Assembly: GCA_024235935.1 (NCBI GenBank)
Contig: JACKLL010000026.1
Span: forward strand, 1-18,663
Reading direction: 5' to 3'
Length of the DNA stretch: 18,663 nucleotides
Source: Rhodoferax sp.
GTDB lineage: Bacteria > Pseudomonadota > Gammaproteobacteria > Burkholderiales > Burkholderiaceae_C
The notes beneath the pieces were generated by a model. That model saw only the letters and a program-made list of their open reading frames with translations, did no database searches and had not been told where the DNA came from. The first letter of the stretch is position 1, and each line of letters opens with the position of its first letter. This document shows, piece by piece, positions 1 through 9,273 of the stretch. The position numbers and the translations under genes were made by a program.

Positions 1-2166
1 GGCAACAACCCACAGCGTGCCGCGGCCGGTCGTTGCGGGCTGGGGGTGCAATGCAGCGGCTTCGTCCAGGCCGAATGACGCTGACGACATGGCCTCCACA
101 CGGATGCGGTCCAAAGGAAGACCACGAGGGATGGCAACCGTACTGGAGAATGAACCTGACGCGCCGCCTACGGTTCGCGAACCGCCGCCGAGGATTGGAA
201 TGCCGTCGGCATAGACGCCGATCTCGCGTACGGGCGAACCACCTGCATGCACGGTGAAGGCAACCTTGCGTGCTTCGGCATCAATCGATGTGATGCGCAC
301 CCGGGGGGCAGAGAGCGCTGCCAACGTTGGCGCCCGTCCGTTGCCGTTGGATCGTGGTACATCTGGAGCCTCGAGCGCGGCCTGCAGCAGGTCCGGCCGA
401 TACAGACTGCGCTCGAACTGCACGGCGCGCAGCAGGTCGGGTTCCTGGTCGTCACCACGATTGACGAGCCAACCCAGGTATTCGTCGCCCCCCGGTGACG
501 ACGCATAGAAACCATCGGGCCGCCACGCGATCCAGTCTCTTCCATTCACGTGCAGGAACGCGCCCAGCCGCTCGGTGCCGGTCGCGGCGTCGTACCACCG
601 CAAGCTGCCGTCGCCGACGGCGGCGACCACGAAGCGCCCGTCCCGGCTCAGATGTACCTGGTAGGCGGGTGCGGGAAGATCCTGCTCCCAGACGATGCGC
701 GCCGAAGCATCCGCCACCAACACCGACCACTGCGTGCCGAGCGCAGCACGCAGCTTGTCTGAGGCCCAGCTGCGTACGGACTGGAATGGCTTGAGCCTCA
801 GGGGCTGCCCCGCCACGCGCACCGGACGCTGATAACCGAAGCTGTCCAGCCACGCCTCCACAGCCAGACCTGCACCGCGCGAAGGTGCTTCTAGGCCGGC
901 CTCATCGGTGGACGTTGCCACTGTGTAGGCACGGTCCGGCGGCGCACCGACATCGAAGATGCGGCGGTCTCGTCCCGGCCCGTCCACGGGAAGCGACAAA
1001 CGGGCCCCGGTGCGATCCATGCGCCACTGATCCCAGGCGAACTGGAAGTCGATGTTGGGGGGCAGCTTCTCTGCCAGCACCGTCCCGTCCCGCCCGATGC
1101 GTGCCAGGCTGGGCGTCGTCGTCGACACCAGCAACTCGCCGTCCGGCAGCGGCAGCACGTTGGTAAAGCGCTGGCGGCCCACGGACAGCCGATCCAGCTG
1201 ACCGCTGGCCAGCGTGATGCGGTACAGCGGCGTCGGGCCGTCGCCGTCGTAGGCGCCGTGCATGTGGAGCCGTTGGCCGTCGGCGCTCCAGTTGGGGCAA
1301 CACAGCGATCGTTGGCCGGGATCGTCCACACGCAAGCGATGCCTGAATTGACGTGAGCCCACGTCCATCACCACGATCTCGACGCGATCCTGGAGCCCGA
1401 ACGCCAGCTGGCGTCCGTCCGGCGAGAAGCGAACGCCACCCAGCGCCGATCCGCGGCATGCCGGGCCCCCGTCCTGCCTCGGCGGGTACTCGGCGCGAAA
1501 CACCAGTTGGCCCTGCGGTGTGTACAGACGCAGGCAGCCGTCGGCAGACGTCGTGGCCAGTGTGCCGTCCACGCTGAAGTCGGCAAAGCCCACGCGTTCC
1601 CCGTACTCGCTGTCGGCCCACAGTTCCCGCCCAGAAGACCAATCCAGCACACGCAGGCCGGCCCCGCCGCCCAAGCCGATGGCCAGCCGGCGGCCATCGG
1701 CGCTGATGGCCATGGATTCGATCAGCGCCGGGAAGCCCCGGTACACCTGGCGCAACTGCCCCGAAGCCAGGTCGAACCGGTAGGCCTGCGCCTGCTGCCC
1801 TTGGGTCCAGGCCAGGCCGGTCCATCCCCCAACGATGACCTCCCGGCCGTCGGGCGTGATGGCCAGAGAGCGCAACGCGCCTTCCTCGCCGCCTTCACTG
1901 GGCACGGCGATCGACCGCATCAGCGCCAGGTCGGCCACGCGCCAGACCCGCAACGTCTTGTCCTGGCTGACGGTGATCAGGCGCGTGAGGTCCGGTGTCG
2001 CGCGGATCTGGTTGATGCGCGCGGTGTGCATCTCGTAGACCACGCGCGGTTGAGGCGATGCCGTAGGCGCGGCGGTTGCGGCCACCAACGCCAACGACGC
2101 GCCGACGCCCGCCAGCGCGCGTGCCAGCGCTGCGGAGAAGCAGCGGCTCAGCGCTCCGGCGGGCAC
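1..2166 (-). CDS. Exported WD40 repeat protein of the WD40-caspase (peptidase C14) type, 3' end outside window
   Basis: The open frame runs off the left edge after 722 codons. I chose the GTG at 2166 because a TGA lies four codons upstream in frame. What follows reads as a signal peptide (basic start, then Ala/Leu/Val-rich to about residue 33). Residues 40-540 hold degenerate WD40-like blades, for example 'DKTLRVWR' near residue 67 and repeated 'SPDGR' or 'SADGRRLA' turns. Around residues 550-590 come 'GFYASSPGGDEYLGW' and 'LYRPDLL', which I know from the junction of bacterial WD40-caspase proteins. An Ig-like stretch follows, and the visible part ends in 'GTLWVVA', the expected first strand of a caspase fold. 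The catalytic His and Cys would lie outside the window. The start overlaps the end of tpsA by 19 bases, so the two are probably translationally coupled. The caspase assignment is by family architecture; export and the WD40 part are visible. Confidence 0.8.
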   Translation of the reverse strand, partial: MPAGALSRCFSAALARALAGVGASLALVAATAAPTASPQPRVVYEMHTARINQIRATPDLTRLITVSQDKTLRVWRVADLALMRSIAVPSEGGEEGALRSLAITPDGREVIVGGWTGLAWTQGQQAQAYRFDLASGQLRQVYRGFPALIESMAISADGRRLAIGLGGGAGLRVLDWSSGRELWADSEYGERVGFADFSVDGTLATTSADGCLRLYTPQGQLVFRAEYPPRQDGGPACRGSALGGVRFSPDGRQLAFGLQDRVEIVVMDVGSRQFRHRLRVDDPGQRSLCCPNWSADGQRLHMHGAYDGDGPTPLYRITLASGQLDRLSVGRQRFTNVLPLPDGELLVSTTTPSLARIGRDGTVLAEKLPPNIDFQFAWDQWRMDRTGARLSLPVDGPGRDRRIFDVGAPPDRAYTVATSTDEAGLEAPSRGAGLAVEAWLDSFGYQRPVRVAGQPLRLKPFQSVRSWASDKLRAALGTQWSVLVADASARIVWEQDLPAPAYQVHLSRDGRFVVAAVGDGSLRWYDAATGTERLGAFLHVNGRDWIAWRPDGFYASSPGGDEYLGWLVNRGDDQEPDLLRAVQFERSLYRPDLLQAALEAPDVPRSNGNGRAPTLAALSAPRVRITSIDAEARKVAFTVHAGGSPVREIGVYADGIPILGGGSRTVGGASGSFSSTVAIPRGLPLDRIRVEAMSSASFGLDEAAALHPQPATTGRGTLWVVA

Positions 2167-5100
2167 TGCCGGTTCTCAGCCCCGGCCGCCGGTGACAGCA
2201 CGTCGCCCGGCGCGCAGACCGAGTTGTCGGTAGAACGGGCGACGCGATAGCGGGCTCGGAACACATTTCTTATAGCGCCTGCCGCGGCCGAAGACCGTCC
2301 GAGGTCCGCATCGGCAGCCGGCCGTGAAGCCAGAACTACCACGCTTCCGTCTGCGGCGGTGTCCCCCAATACTGCTGTCTGCTGCTCTCCCGCCAAGACT
2401 GCGTCGGCTTGCGGGAGCCGATCAACGAACTCCTCATTGCCCCCCGCAGGATTCTGTGGAACGGAAGGCAAGCCAAAGATGTTGCCCTCGCCAGAGCCTG
2501 GTGAGCCAACCTCGACAACGTTGCCAGTCCCCGGACCAGGTTCAGTCGGAATCTGCGTGTTGCCGACATTCGGCGGCGCCACGCCGTTGGTAAACCCGCC
2601 GATGGTGCCGAACGTTCTGACCGCAGCGGAACTGTTGTTCGTGGATCCAAAGCTTCCAGATGTATTGCTCTCGTTCGCCCCAGTTCCGCCATTCAGCCCG
2701 CCAACGTTGTTAAACGCGGCCTCCATCCTGTTACTTGCAACCACTGGGTAGAAGAGCATGCGCGCGAGACTGCCCTCCAACTGCCTGCCGTCTTCCCCAC
2801 CTGCCACTTCGGTCAACCGGTTCCTGACTTCCCATCCCACAGTCCCACTCTGCGTATCCAAGCTCTCCAGCCTGATCACTGTAGTCACCGTGTCGTAATA
2901 GTACGTGAGGGGGCCGCCATGGATCAATCCACCCGCGCCGAACAGATATAGACCATCGACTGAGCGTCCCCGGTACCCAAGTACCTGATCAGCGGATGGA
3001 TCTCCCAAAAGATTTACATCGAACGGGAAGTTATTTCCATCTGAGTCCGGAGAAATTGTGCCTTCGCTAAATCGGACACCTGTGGGAACAACAAGGCCGT
3101 CAACTTTGGTTTCGCCATAGATCGCGTCTGTTCTTAGCGCCTGGAGGAATGTACATTGGCCATCCCGTATGCAAAAGTACGTTCCACCATCAAAATAATC
3201 CTTGTACTTCACCTCAATGGCTTCAGTGGTTTCATCAAGGTTGTATCCAACCGCCGTGTAACTAGGGTGAACGAACGTCTGCAGCTTCAGCGAGACACCA
3301 TTCCCGAGAGACTCTCCGATAATATTGGGCGCTTGATCGAGCATAGTCGTGCCGGGCAAGACGTCCAATATGTGCAACGGGCCAACATGCGCCAATCCTC
3401 GAGGCAGACTGCTATTCGGATCCCACCTCACTTGCAGCACGGGATACGCGTCGTCAATCAAAAATGATCGGGCATCACCGCGCTGCAACAGATTTCCGGC
3501 CCGCACCAGACGATCGTCAGGAAAGCCATCTGCCAGCAAATAGTTCGGAACGTTATTTGATACGATGATCTTGGCAACCGAGTTGACGCTGGTGCTGCCG
3601 TCCGGCGCGGTTGTGATGAAGTCCGCCTGTTCGTCCGTGTTGTCAAACAAGTACAGCGTCTCAACGGCCGACCCCGTGCCGGAATAGGGGACCAGATGGA
3701 TCGGGTAGGCAGTCTTGCCCGAATCTGCGTCGTATCCGCGCGAATAGACTGAATTCCCGAGATAGATACCGCCACGACCCCTGGCGTATTCGGTCGTCCA
3801 CATCAGGACGTCACCCTTGTTCACCGCGATGAGCCCATTGCTTACGATCCGCCGACCGGCCTGGACGGCGAGACCTGCGTAGGCTGTTTCGTACGAGGGG
3901 GGCTCCAAAGGGTCGGGCGTGTAGGGCCAGAGACTGGCGTACGGGTTGGTCCCGGCGTCCGTCCGACCGTCCAGATTCAGGCCGCTGAGCTCCACATCGT
4001 TCCGCGCGGCTAGCAGCACCTGCCCTACGTCCGGCCGCAACGCCTTCTGGTACTTGTCGTCGAAGAGGTTGTAGCCCGTGGACGTGCCTCCCAGTGGCTC
4101 GGCAAGCACGATGTCACCTCCACGCACGTCAAGAGTGCCAGAGCTGTCCGAGGTCGGTGTATTCGTCGCAACCCGGTGCAGTTCGACGTTGCCGCCAATC
4201 GAGTCGACAAGGATCGTGCCACCGGCTGTCTTCAAGGGCCCAACGACAGTGATGTCACCATCGGCTCTGAGGTCGATGTTCGACAGTCCGTTCACATCGA
4301 CTCCCGCGTTCGCCGGGACATCGATCGTGCCGCGCGAGGTCAGAGAGACCGGCCCGTTGCTGTAAAGCCCGTTGGTCAAAACTACGGATGCGGCGCCCTG
4401 GAGGCCAGGGTACACAGGACCGCTGGGCCCTTGGATATTGACCCCACCGCTGCCCACCGCCGCGCCGGCAAGCTGCACTGCGCCGAGGGCTTGGACTGTC
4501 AAACTATCCGCCTTTAGGGTAGTCGAGTCGACCTGCGCCGTCGAATTCGCCACAGCCTCACCCGCCACAGCGCCGGCAATGCGCACCGCGGCATCATCCG
4601 CGTCGGCCAAGATGGACACGGCACCTTCGGAAACGATGGCTGCCGTATCAACGCCGCCATGTCCGTGGATGTGAACGCCACCTTGACTTTCTAGAGTTTC
4701 GCCAACGACCACCTTACCGAGTCGAGAGGTTAGCGCTGCGGCACCCGCGACAAGCGCAGCCCGGTCCAAGGTCACAGCGCCGTTCGCATCGATCGTCAGA
4801 CTACCCAAACGCTCCGACGAGGTGCCAAGCGCCTCTCGCATCCGAACGCTTCCCGCGCTTCCCAGCGATTCAAGTACCACTGTACCGCTGCTGTTCATCG
4901 CGGCAGCATCAATGCCCTCTAGCGCCGACACAGTGATGGACCCACTTCCAGTGCCTACCACCGCGTCCTGCTGGTAACGACCAACGGCGTCGACGGCGAA
5001 GCTGCCGTTCAGCGCACGCAGGTTCACGTCAGCGGTGACAAACACGTCTCGCGCACTGTCAATGCTCGTCGCCGCACCCGAGACTGCTCCGCCGAGCACC

Positions 5101-7616
5101 ACGTCGGCTGAGCCGCTACTGCTGAAGCTCAGCGACGCTCCCCCTCGAACCGCGCCAAGAAGCAGTCCTATGCCCTCTACGGCAATGGGACCGCCTGCGT
5201 CGAGCGTGCCTCCCGACAAATCCACGCCGCCACTTCGAGACCGCAAGCTCACCGCACCGTCGACAAGCGCACCTCCGCCTAGTGCCAGGGCTCCGGTCGT
5301 GTCGACGTCCAGCGCCCCCGCTCTCTCGCCTGCCGGGCCGCTGACTGGACCTGTCACCTCGACTGAGCCGTCGCTGCCGAGACTGATCAATCGGATCGTG
5401 CCGCGTGTGAGCAGATTGGCAGCCGTGATCCCTTGCGCCGCGTCGACGGTCAATGCCTCCTCGCCTGCATCGATGGCCGTCTCCGGAGCCTGTGCGAAGG
5501 TCGAAGGCGTCGTGAGATTGAAGCCGCCGGTGCCTGATCTCAAATTGATGTCGGCAGCAATGGACACAGCACCCGCCGCACGGACGGTCAGACCACTAGC
5601 AGCCGTGCTCCCGCGCAACTCGACCGTGTCAGCCCCGTTGCTCGTGAGCGCGATCGAACCGGCCGCCCGGAGAGGCCCCAAGAGCATGCCGGCGGCAGTC
5701 AAGGAGATAGCCTCACCGGCATCCAATGTAGCGCCGGTCGTCGTCAGCCTTCCAGACGCAGTCAAAGCGATATGCCCTTTGGCAACCACGTCCGCGCCCA
5801 TCGAAATGGCCGTTCCGGCCACTGCAGTCAGACCGCCCACCGAAGCGCCTATGCCTGAGATGGGTTGGGATACTTCCACTGCGCCATCACGGCTCGTCAA
5901 CGTCACGCTGCCCGTGGTCAACAGGTTAGTAGCAGCGACGCCCGCATTGCCACTGAGCGAGATATCTCCCGCACCTGCAAAAATCGCCGACGCGTCGCCT
6001 TGAAGAACTGATCGACCTGCTTCGCCTTTGAAGGCCCCGTCGGCTAGTACGACAACGCCATTGAGCAGCAGGTCGCGATCAGCCTGCAGCTCCAGGCCCG
6101 CGCCGGATTTGCCGCCCGACGAGAGCCGGCCGTCGACAATGGCATCCCCTGACAGAGTGATGTCTTGCGTCGCCTTCAGGGCCACGCTCGTCCCGCCAGA
6201 TAGCGATGATGAGAGTGCCGACGCATTCACAGTGAAGTCTCCGGGACCTGATCCGGGCAAGCTTGATGAGCCTCCAGCGGCCACGATGACTATGTTTTCG
6301 GGATCCAGTAGCAGCAGACCCGCCCGCCCTGCGGCTGCGCCTGCATCAACGTTTCCATAGAACCCTAGTGCCTGCCGCCCCGACACTTCCACGTTGCCAC
6401 CGTCGCCGCCCGCGACACCAGCCCGAGCGGCAATCGAGCCTTCGAACAACGTCGCACCGTCGGACCAAACCGAAACCGTACCGCCGTTGCCAAGATTCGT
6501 GGCGCTGGCGTCGATGAGCGCGCCGCGCTGCACACGCACGTCCGAGGCCTGCATCAGCGGCCCGTTGCCTTGCCAGCCACCGCCCAGCTGCACAGAGCCG
6601 CCGCCATGCAGCCCGCTGGCGTCGATGTGCGCGGTGGAGGCCACGTTGACCTGGCCCGCCGTCACTTCGACCGCACCACCGCGAACCCCGGCCACGTCCA
6701 GGCTGCCGCTGAGGTTCAGCGTGGTGCCGGCGTCGCCTCGCAGCGAAATCTTGCCGTCACCCAAGGCGAAGGATGTCGCGCGTATCGACCCGCTGACATT
6801 GATCACGTTGTCCACCAGGCGCTGCACGGTGGCCGCGGTGAGTTGCACCGTGCCGCCATCGGCCGTGATGCGGCCAGTGTGGTCCACATGGGCGGCCAAG
6901 GGCTGGCCTTGCGCGTCCATCACCTGCCGCATGGCCTCGGGCTCGACGATCAGGTTCACCAGTTGGTCGCCATACAGATCCAGCACGAAGGCATCACCAG
7001 CGGCCAGCGCCACCTTGCCCAGCCGCGCGTTGATGACGCCGCTGTTGGCCACGCTGCGGCCCACCAGCGCAGCGAGTCCGCCTTGCGCCACCGTGATCCG
7101 GCCCTGGTTCTCGACCGTGGCCCCGGCTTTCCCGGGCTCGCTGAAGGCCATGCGCCCGGCCATGAAGTCGGCGTTGCCGATGTTGGCCGTGGACGCCACC
7201 AGCCCGCCTACGTCCACCTGGGCCGTGCGCCCGAACAGGATGCCATTGGGGTTGATCAGCAGCACCTGGCCGTTGGCGGAGATGCGCCCGAAGATGGCCG
7301 ACGCGTCGTTGCCCACCACGCGATTGAGCACCACCGAACTGCTGCTGGGCTGGTGGAAACGAACGGTCTCACCGGCACCAACGTTGAAGGATTGCCAGTT
7401 GATGGCCGCCCGGTTGGACTGCTGCAGCACCGTCGTGAGGTTCGTGCCCTGGCTGATGCGTGCCTGGCCCGCAACAACCTGGCCGCCTTGCGGTGCAGCC
7501 TGTGCCAACGGGCTGACAGCCAGCAGGGCTGCCGCGCCTGCCGGCAGCAGCGCTTTGCACACTGCGTCAGCAACAGGGCGCAGGGAAATGCCGTGATGGA
7601 TTCGATTGGGGGTCAT
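2148..7616 (-). CDS. TpsA: two-partner secretion exoprotein with filamentous-haemagglutinin N-terminal domain
   Basis: This 1822-residue protein is predicted to cross the inner membrane by Sec and the outer membrane through TpsB. The ATG at 7616 is preceded by AGGGAGA at good spacing and followed by a signal peptide ending near 'PLAQA' (residues 36-40). The frame stays open upstream to 8360, but that extension runs antiparallel through tpsB and is Arg/Ser-rich, so it is not real. Residues 41-270 are a TPS domain, with 'INWQSFNVGAGETVRF', 'NPNGILFGR' (122-130) and 'NSGVINARLG'. Residues 280-1170 are short hydrophobic/Gly/Ser strands typical of a beta-helix, including about three imperfect repeats of roughly 170 residues. 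Residues 1180-1630 are less repetitive, Tyr- and Asp-richer, and contain Cys1482 and Cys1488. A Gly/Asn/Ser/Pro-rich linker covers about 1636-1730. The tail ends with Cys1801 and Cys1818. What it binds cannot be told. Confidence 0.93.
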   Translation of the reverse strand: MTPNRIHHGISLRPVADAVCKALLPAGAAALLAVSPLAQAAPQGGQVVAGQARISQGTNLTTVLQQSNRAAINWQSFNVGAGETVRFHQPSSSSVVLNRVVGNDASAIFGRISANGQVLLINPNGILFGRTAQVDVGGLVASTANIGNADFMAGRMAFSEPGKAGATVENQGRITVAQGGLAALVGRSVANSGVINARLGKVALAAGDAFVLDLYGDQLVNLIVEPEAMRQVMDAQGQPLAAHVDHTGRITADGGTVQLTAATVQRLVDNVINVSGSIRATSFALGDGKISLRGDAGTTLNLSGSLDVAGVRGGAVEVTAGQVNVASTAHIDASGLHGGGSVQLGGGWQGNGPLMQASDVRVQRGALIDASATNLGNGGTVSVWSDGATLFEGSIAARAGVAGGDGGNVEVSGRQALGFYGNVDAGAAAGRAGLLLLDPENIVIVAAGGSSSLPGSGPGDFTVNASALSSSLSGGTSVALKATQDITLSGDAIVDGRLSSGGKSGAGLELQADRDLLLNGVVVLADGAFKGEAGRSVLQGDASAIFAGAGDISLSGNAGVAATNLLTTGSVTLTSRDGAVEVSQPISGIGASVGGLTAVAGTAISMGADVVAKGHIALTASGRLTTTGATLDAGEAISLTAAGMLLGPLRAAGSIALTSNGADTVELRGSTAASGLTVRAAGAVSIAADINLRSGTGGFNLTTPSTFAQAPETAIDAGEEALTVDAAQGITAANLLTRGTIRLISLGSDGSVEVTGPVSGPAGERAGALDVDTTGALALGGGALVDGAVSLRSRSGGVDLSGGTLDAGGPIAVEGIGLLLGAVRGGASLSFSSSGSADVVLGGAVSGAATSIDSARDVFVTADVNLRALNGSFAVDAVGRYQQDAVVGTGSGSITVSALEGIDAAAMNSSGTVVLESLGSAGSVRMREALGTSSERLGSLTIDANGAVTLDRAALVAGAAALTSRLGKVVVGETLESQGGVHIHGHGGVDTAAIVSEGAVSILADADDAAVRIAGAVAGEAVANSTAQVDSTTLKADSLTVQALGAVQLAGAAVGSGGVNIQGPSGPVYPGLQGAASVVLTNGLYSNGPVSLTSRGTIDVPANAGVDVNGLSNIDLRADGDITVVGPLKTAGGTILVDSIGGNVELHRVATNTPTSDSSGTLDVRGGDIVLAEPLGGTSTGYNLFDDKYQKALRPDVGQVLLAARNDVELSGLNLDGRTDAGTNPYASLWPYTPDPLEPPSYETAYAGLAVQAGRRIVSNGLIAVNKGDVLMWTTEYARGRGGIYLGNSVYSRGYDADSGKTAYPIHLVPYSGTGSAVETLYLFDNTDEQADFITTAPDGSTSVNSVAKIIVSNNVPNYLLADGFPDDRLVRAGNLLQRGDARSFLIDDAYPVLQVRWDPNSSLPRGLAHVGPLHILDVLPGTTMLDQAPNIIGESLGNGVSLKLQTFVHPSYTAVGYNLDETTEAIEVKYKDYFDGGTYFCIRDGQCTFLQALRTDAIYGETKVDGLVVPTGVRFSEGTISPDSDGNNFPFDVNLLGDPSADQVLGYRGRSVDGLYLFGAGGLIHGGPLTYYYDTVTTVIRLESLDTQSGTVGWEVRNRLTEVAGGEDGRQLEGSLARMLFYPVVASNRMEAAFNNVGGLNGGTGANESNTSGSFGSTNNSSAAVRTFGTIGGFTNGVAPPNVGNTQIPTEPGPGTGNVVEVGSPGSGEGNIFGLPSVPQNPAGGNEEFVDRLPQADAVLAGEQQTAVLGDTAADGSVVVLASRPAADADLGRSSAAAGAIRNVFRARYRVARSTDNSVCAPGDVLSPAAGAENRQCPPER

Positions 7617-7641
7617 GAAACTCTCCCTGATGTTCAATGAC

Positions 7642-9273
7642 TCAGAATTCGAAGCCAAGGCCCGCAAACCCGCGGGGGTCGCGATCGCCTTGGCTGGCCA
7701 CGTCCTTCTTCGCGGGCTTGGCCACCTCGAGGTAGCCACGCACGCCGGCAGGGCCGCTGAACCGAAGGCCGAGGCCGTACGCCGCCAGCGACTCCTCCAG
7801 GTCTGACGCGCCGACCTGCTTTCGCTTGACGCTGCCAACGTCGCCGTAGGCATACAGCGTGAGGGCTGCACTGCCCAGGGCAAGGTTGTAGCGAAGCTCG
7901 ACCTTGCCGGCATAGCCGTTCTCGCCAATGACCTCTGACGGATCGAAGGCGCGCAGGAACACTTCGCCACCCAGGCCGAGCTGTTCGGCCGTTGGCAGCT
8001 TGTCCCCCGAGCTTTGCGCCGTGGCCGCCAGCAGCACAGACCAGTCACCGCCCAAGGACTGAAGCCGCGCCGCGTAGACCGTGGCCTTCGTGAAGTCTGG
8101 CTGAGCGCCGTTGAGGAGCGGATCATCCGAACTCGATGCCCCGAGCCCGGACAGACCCTTGGAGACTTCGATGTCGATGAGCGAGATGCCGCCGACCGTG
8201 TCTGCGTAGTCGCCAGTGAGCCCCAGGCGGACAGCGCGGATCCTGTCACGTGACGTCGACCCGCCGCCGGAGCTGTTGTTGTACCCGGTGAAGGTGGTGC
8301 GCACGCTGAGGCTGGACTCCCGGCTTCGATAGACAGGGTAGGCGAGACCGAGCGACGCATTGGTGCTCTCGGTGTCCACGTTCGGCAAGTCCACGTCAGG
8401 CTCCGAACGGGAGGTGGAGGCTGACCACAACGCCTTCAGTCCAGACGCTCCAACCGGTGCTTCTCCGCTGTAGGCAATGAGATTCAGGCGCTTGTCTCCC
8501 GACGTGACGAGCCGCAGGTTGTGTCGGTCGAAGTCACCCAACAGACCTTTTACATCCGCGCCAGCCTCAACGCGCACGTCGCCCTGCGATGGCGTGGTTC
8601 TGTTGTGCGCCAGCAGGGACAAGGATCGTGGCGCCTGCTGTGCGACGAGTTCGAGTTCGGACGAGCCCGGCGTTGCGCCGGCTTTGAGATTCGCCTGTGC
8701 GCGAAGACCCGCCAGTTCGTTGACGAGCAGGAGGGCGCGCTCCAGTGTCGCCAAGCGAAGTGGGCGCTCATTCGTCACAGGCGCCAGGTACTCCGCCAAC
8801 AGTGGCGACGTGAAGCCGCTGAAAGTCACTCGTTCCACGAAACCTTCCAGAACATCGATCCGGAAGGCCACCGCGCCGGACGTCGAGATGTTCTGCGCCG
8901 GGACGATGGCCTGCGACAGCACATAGCCAGCCGCGCGGTATCTCGCGGTGATGCCTGCGGCAATGCCAAAGGCCTGCTTCAATGTCACGGGCTTGCCCAG
9001 CATCTCTGCCCAGATGGGCTGAAGCTCTTCCCGAGACAGGGTGCGATTGCCACTCAGCACCACCTCGCCCAGCGTGAACCGCACCGTGTCCGCGCCTTGA
9101 GGAACCTGCTCGGCAAAACTGGGCTGGGGGATTCGCACTGAATCGCGGCGGGTCGGCTCGGGCATCGGGCGGATCTCTTGCTCCACCCGCCCGGGCGCTG
9201 GCTGCGCACTCAATTGCGGCGAGACGCCGAATCCCGCCAGCAGAGCGAGCATCCAGATGCCAGGACTTCTCAT
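7642..9273 (-). CDS. TpsB: outer-membrane two-partner secretion transporter (ShlB/FhaC family)
   Basis: This is a 543-residue beta-barrel pore that would export the TpsA encoded 25 bases downstream. I start at the ATG at 9273, which has AGGGAG nine bases upstream and leads directly into a signal peptide (residues 1-24, ending 'LSAQ'). A TTG nine codons earlier is also open but adds a charged leader before the hydrophobic core. Residues 25-60 are a Pro-rich linker. Residues 63-143 match a POTRA_2 domain ('VRFTLGEVVLSGNRTLS', then 'GYVLSQAIVPAQ' and 'FRIDVLEG'). From about 215 onward there are alternating strands of a 16-stranded barrel, and the protein ends in Phe, as outer-membrane barrels do. 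The conserved VRGY/F motif of barrel loop 6 appears as 'LRAF' (440-443), keeping the Arg. Length fits the family. Confidence 0.95.
   Translation of the reverse strand: MRSPGIWMLALLAGFGVSPQLSAQPAPGRVEQEIRPMPEPTRRDSVRIPQPSFAEQVPQGADTVRFTLGEVVLSGNRTLSREELQPIWAEMLGKPVTLKQAFGIAAGITARYRAAGYVLSQAIVPAQNISTSGAVAFRIDVLEGFVERVTFSGFTSPLLAEYLAPVTNERPLRLATLERALLLVNELAGLRAQANLKAGATPGSSELELVAQQAPRSLSLLAHNRTTPSQGDVRVEAGADVKGLLGDFDRHNLRLVTSGDKRLNLIAYSGEAPVGASGLKALWSASTSRSEPDVDLPNVDTESTNASLGLAYPVYRSRESSLSVRTTFTGYNNSSGGGSTSRDRIRAVRLGLTGDYADTVGGISLIDIEVSKGLSGLGASSSDDPLLNGAQPDFTKATVYAARLQSLGGDWSVLLAATAQSSGDKLPTAEQLGLGGEVFLRAFDPSEVIGENGYAGKVELRYNLALGSAALTLYAYGDVGSVKRKQVGASDLEESLAAYGLGLRFSGPAGVRGYLEVAKPAKKDVASQGDRDPRGFAGLGFEF

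Noticed and set aside
902..1825. 307-codon minus-strand frame inside the WD40 gene
   Set aside because: It is in another frame from the WD40 protein and is Arg/Gly/Pro-rich. The WD40 frame is continuous through the region and runs to the window edge.
6394..7640. Long plus-strand frames (356 and 400 codons) opposite tpsA
   Set aside because: They are shadows of the TPS-domain coding strand, with low-complexity Pro/Ser/Ala or Arg/His composition.
7617..8360. Upstream extension of the TpsA frame antiparallel to tpsB
   Set aside because: It adds about 248 Arg/Ser-rich residues before the signal peptide and lies within the tpsB coding region. The ATG at 7616 has its own ribosome site and signal sequence.
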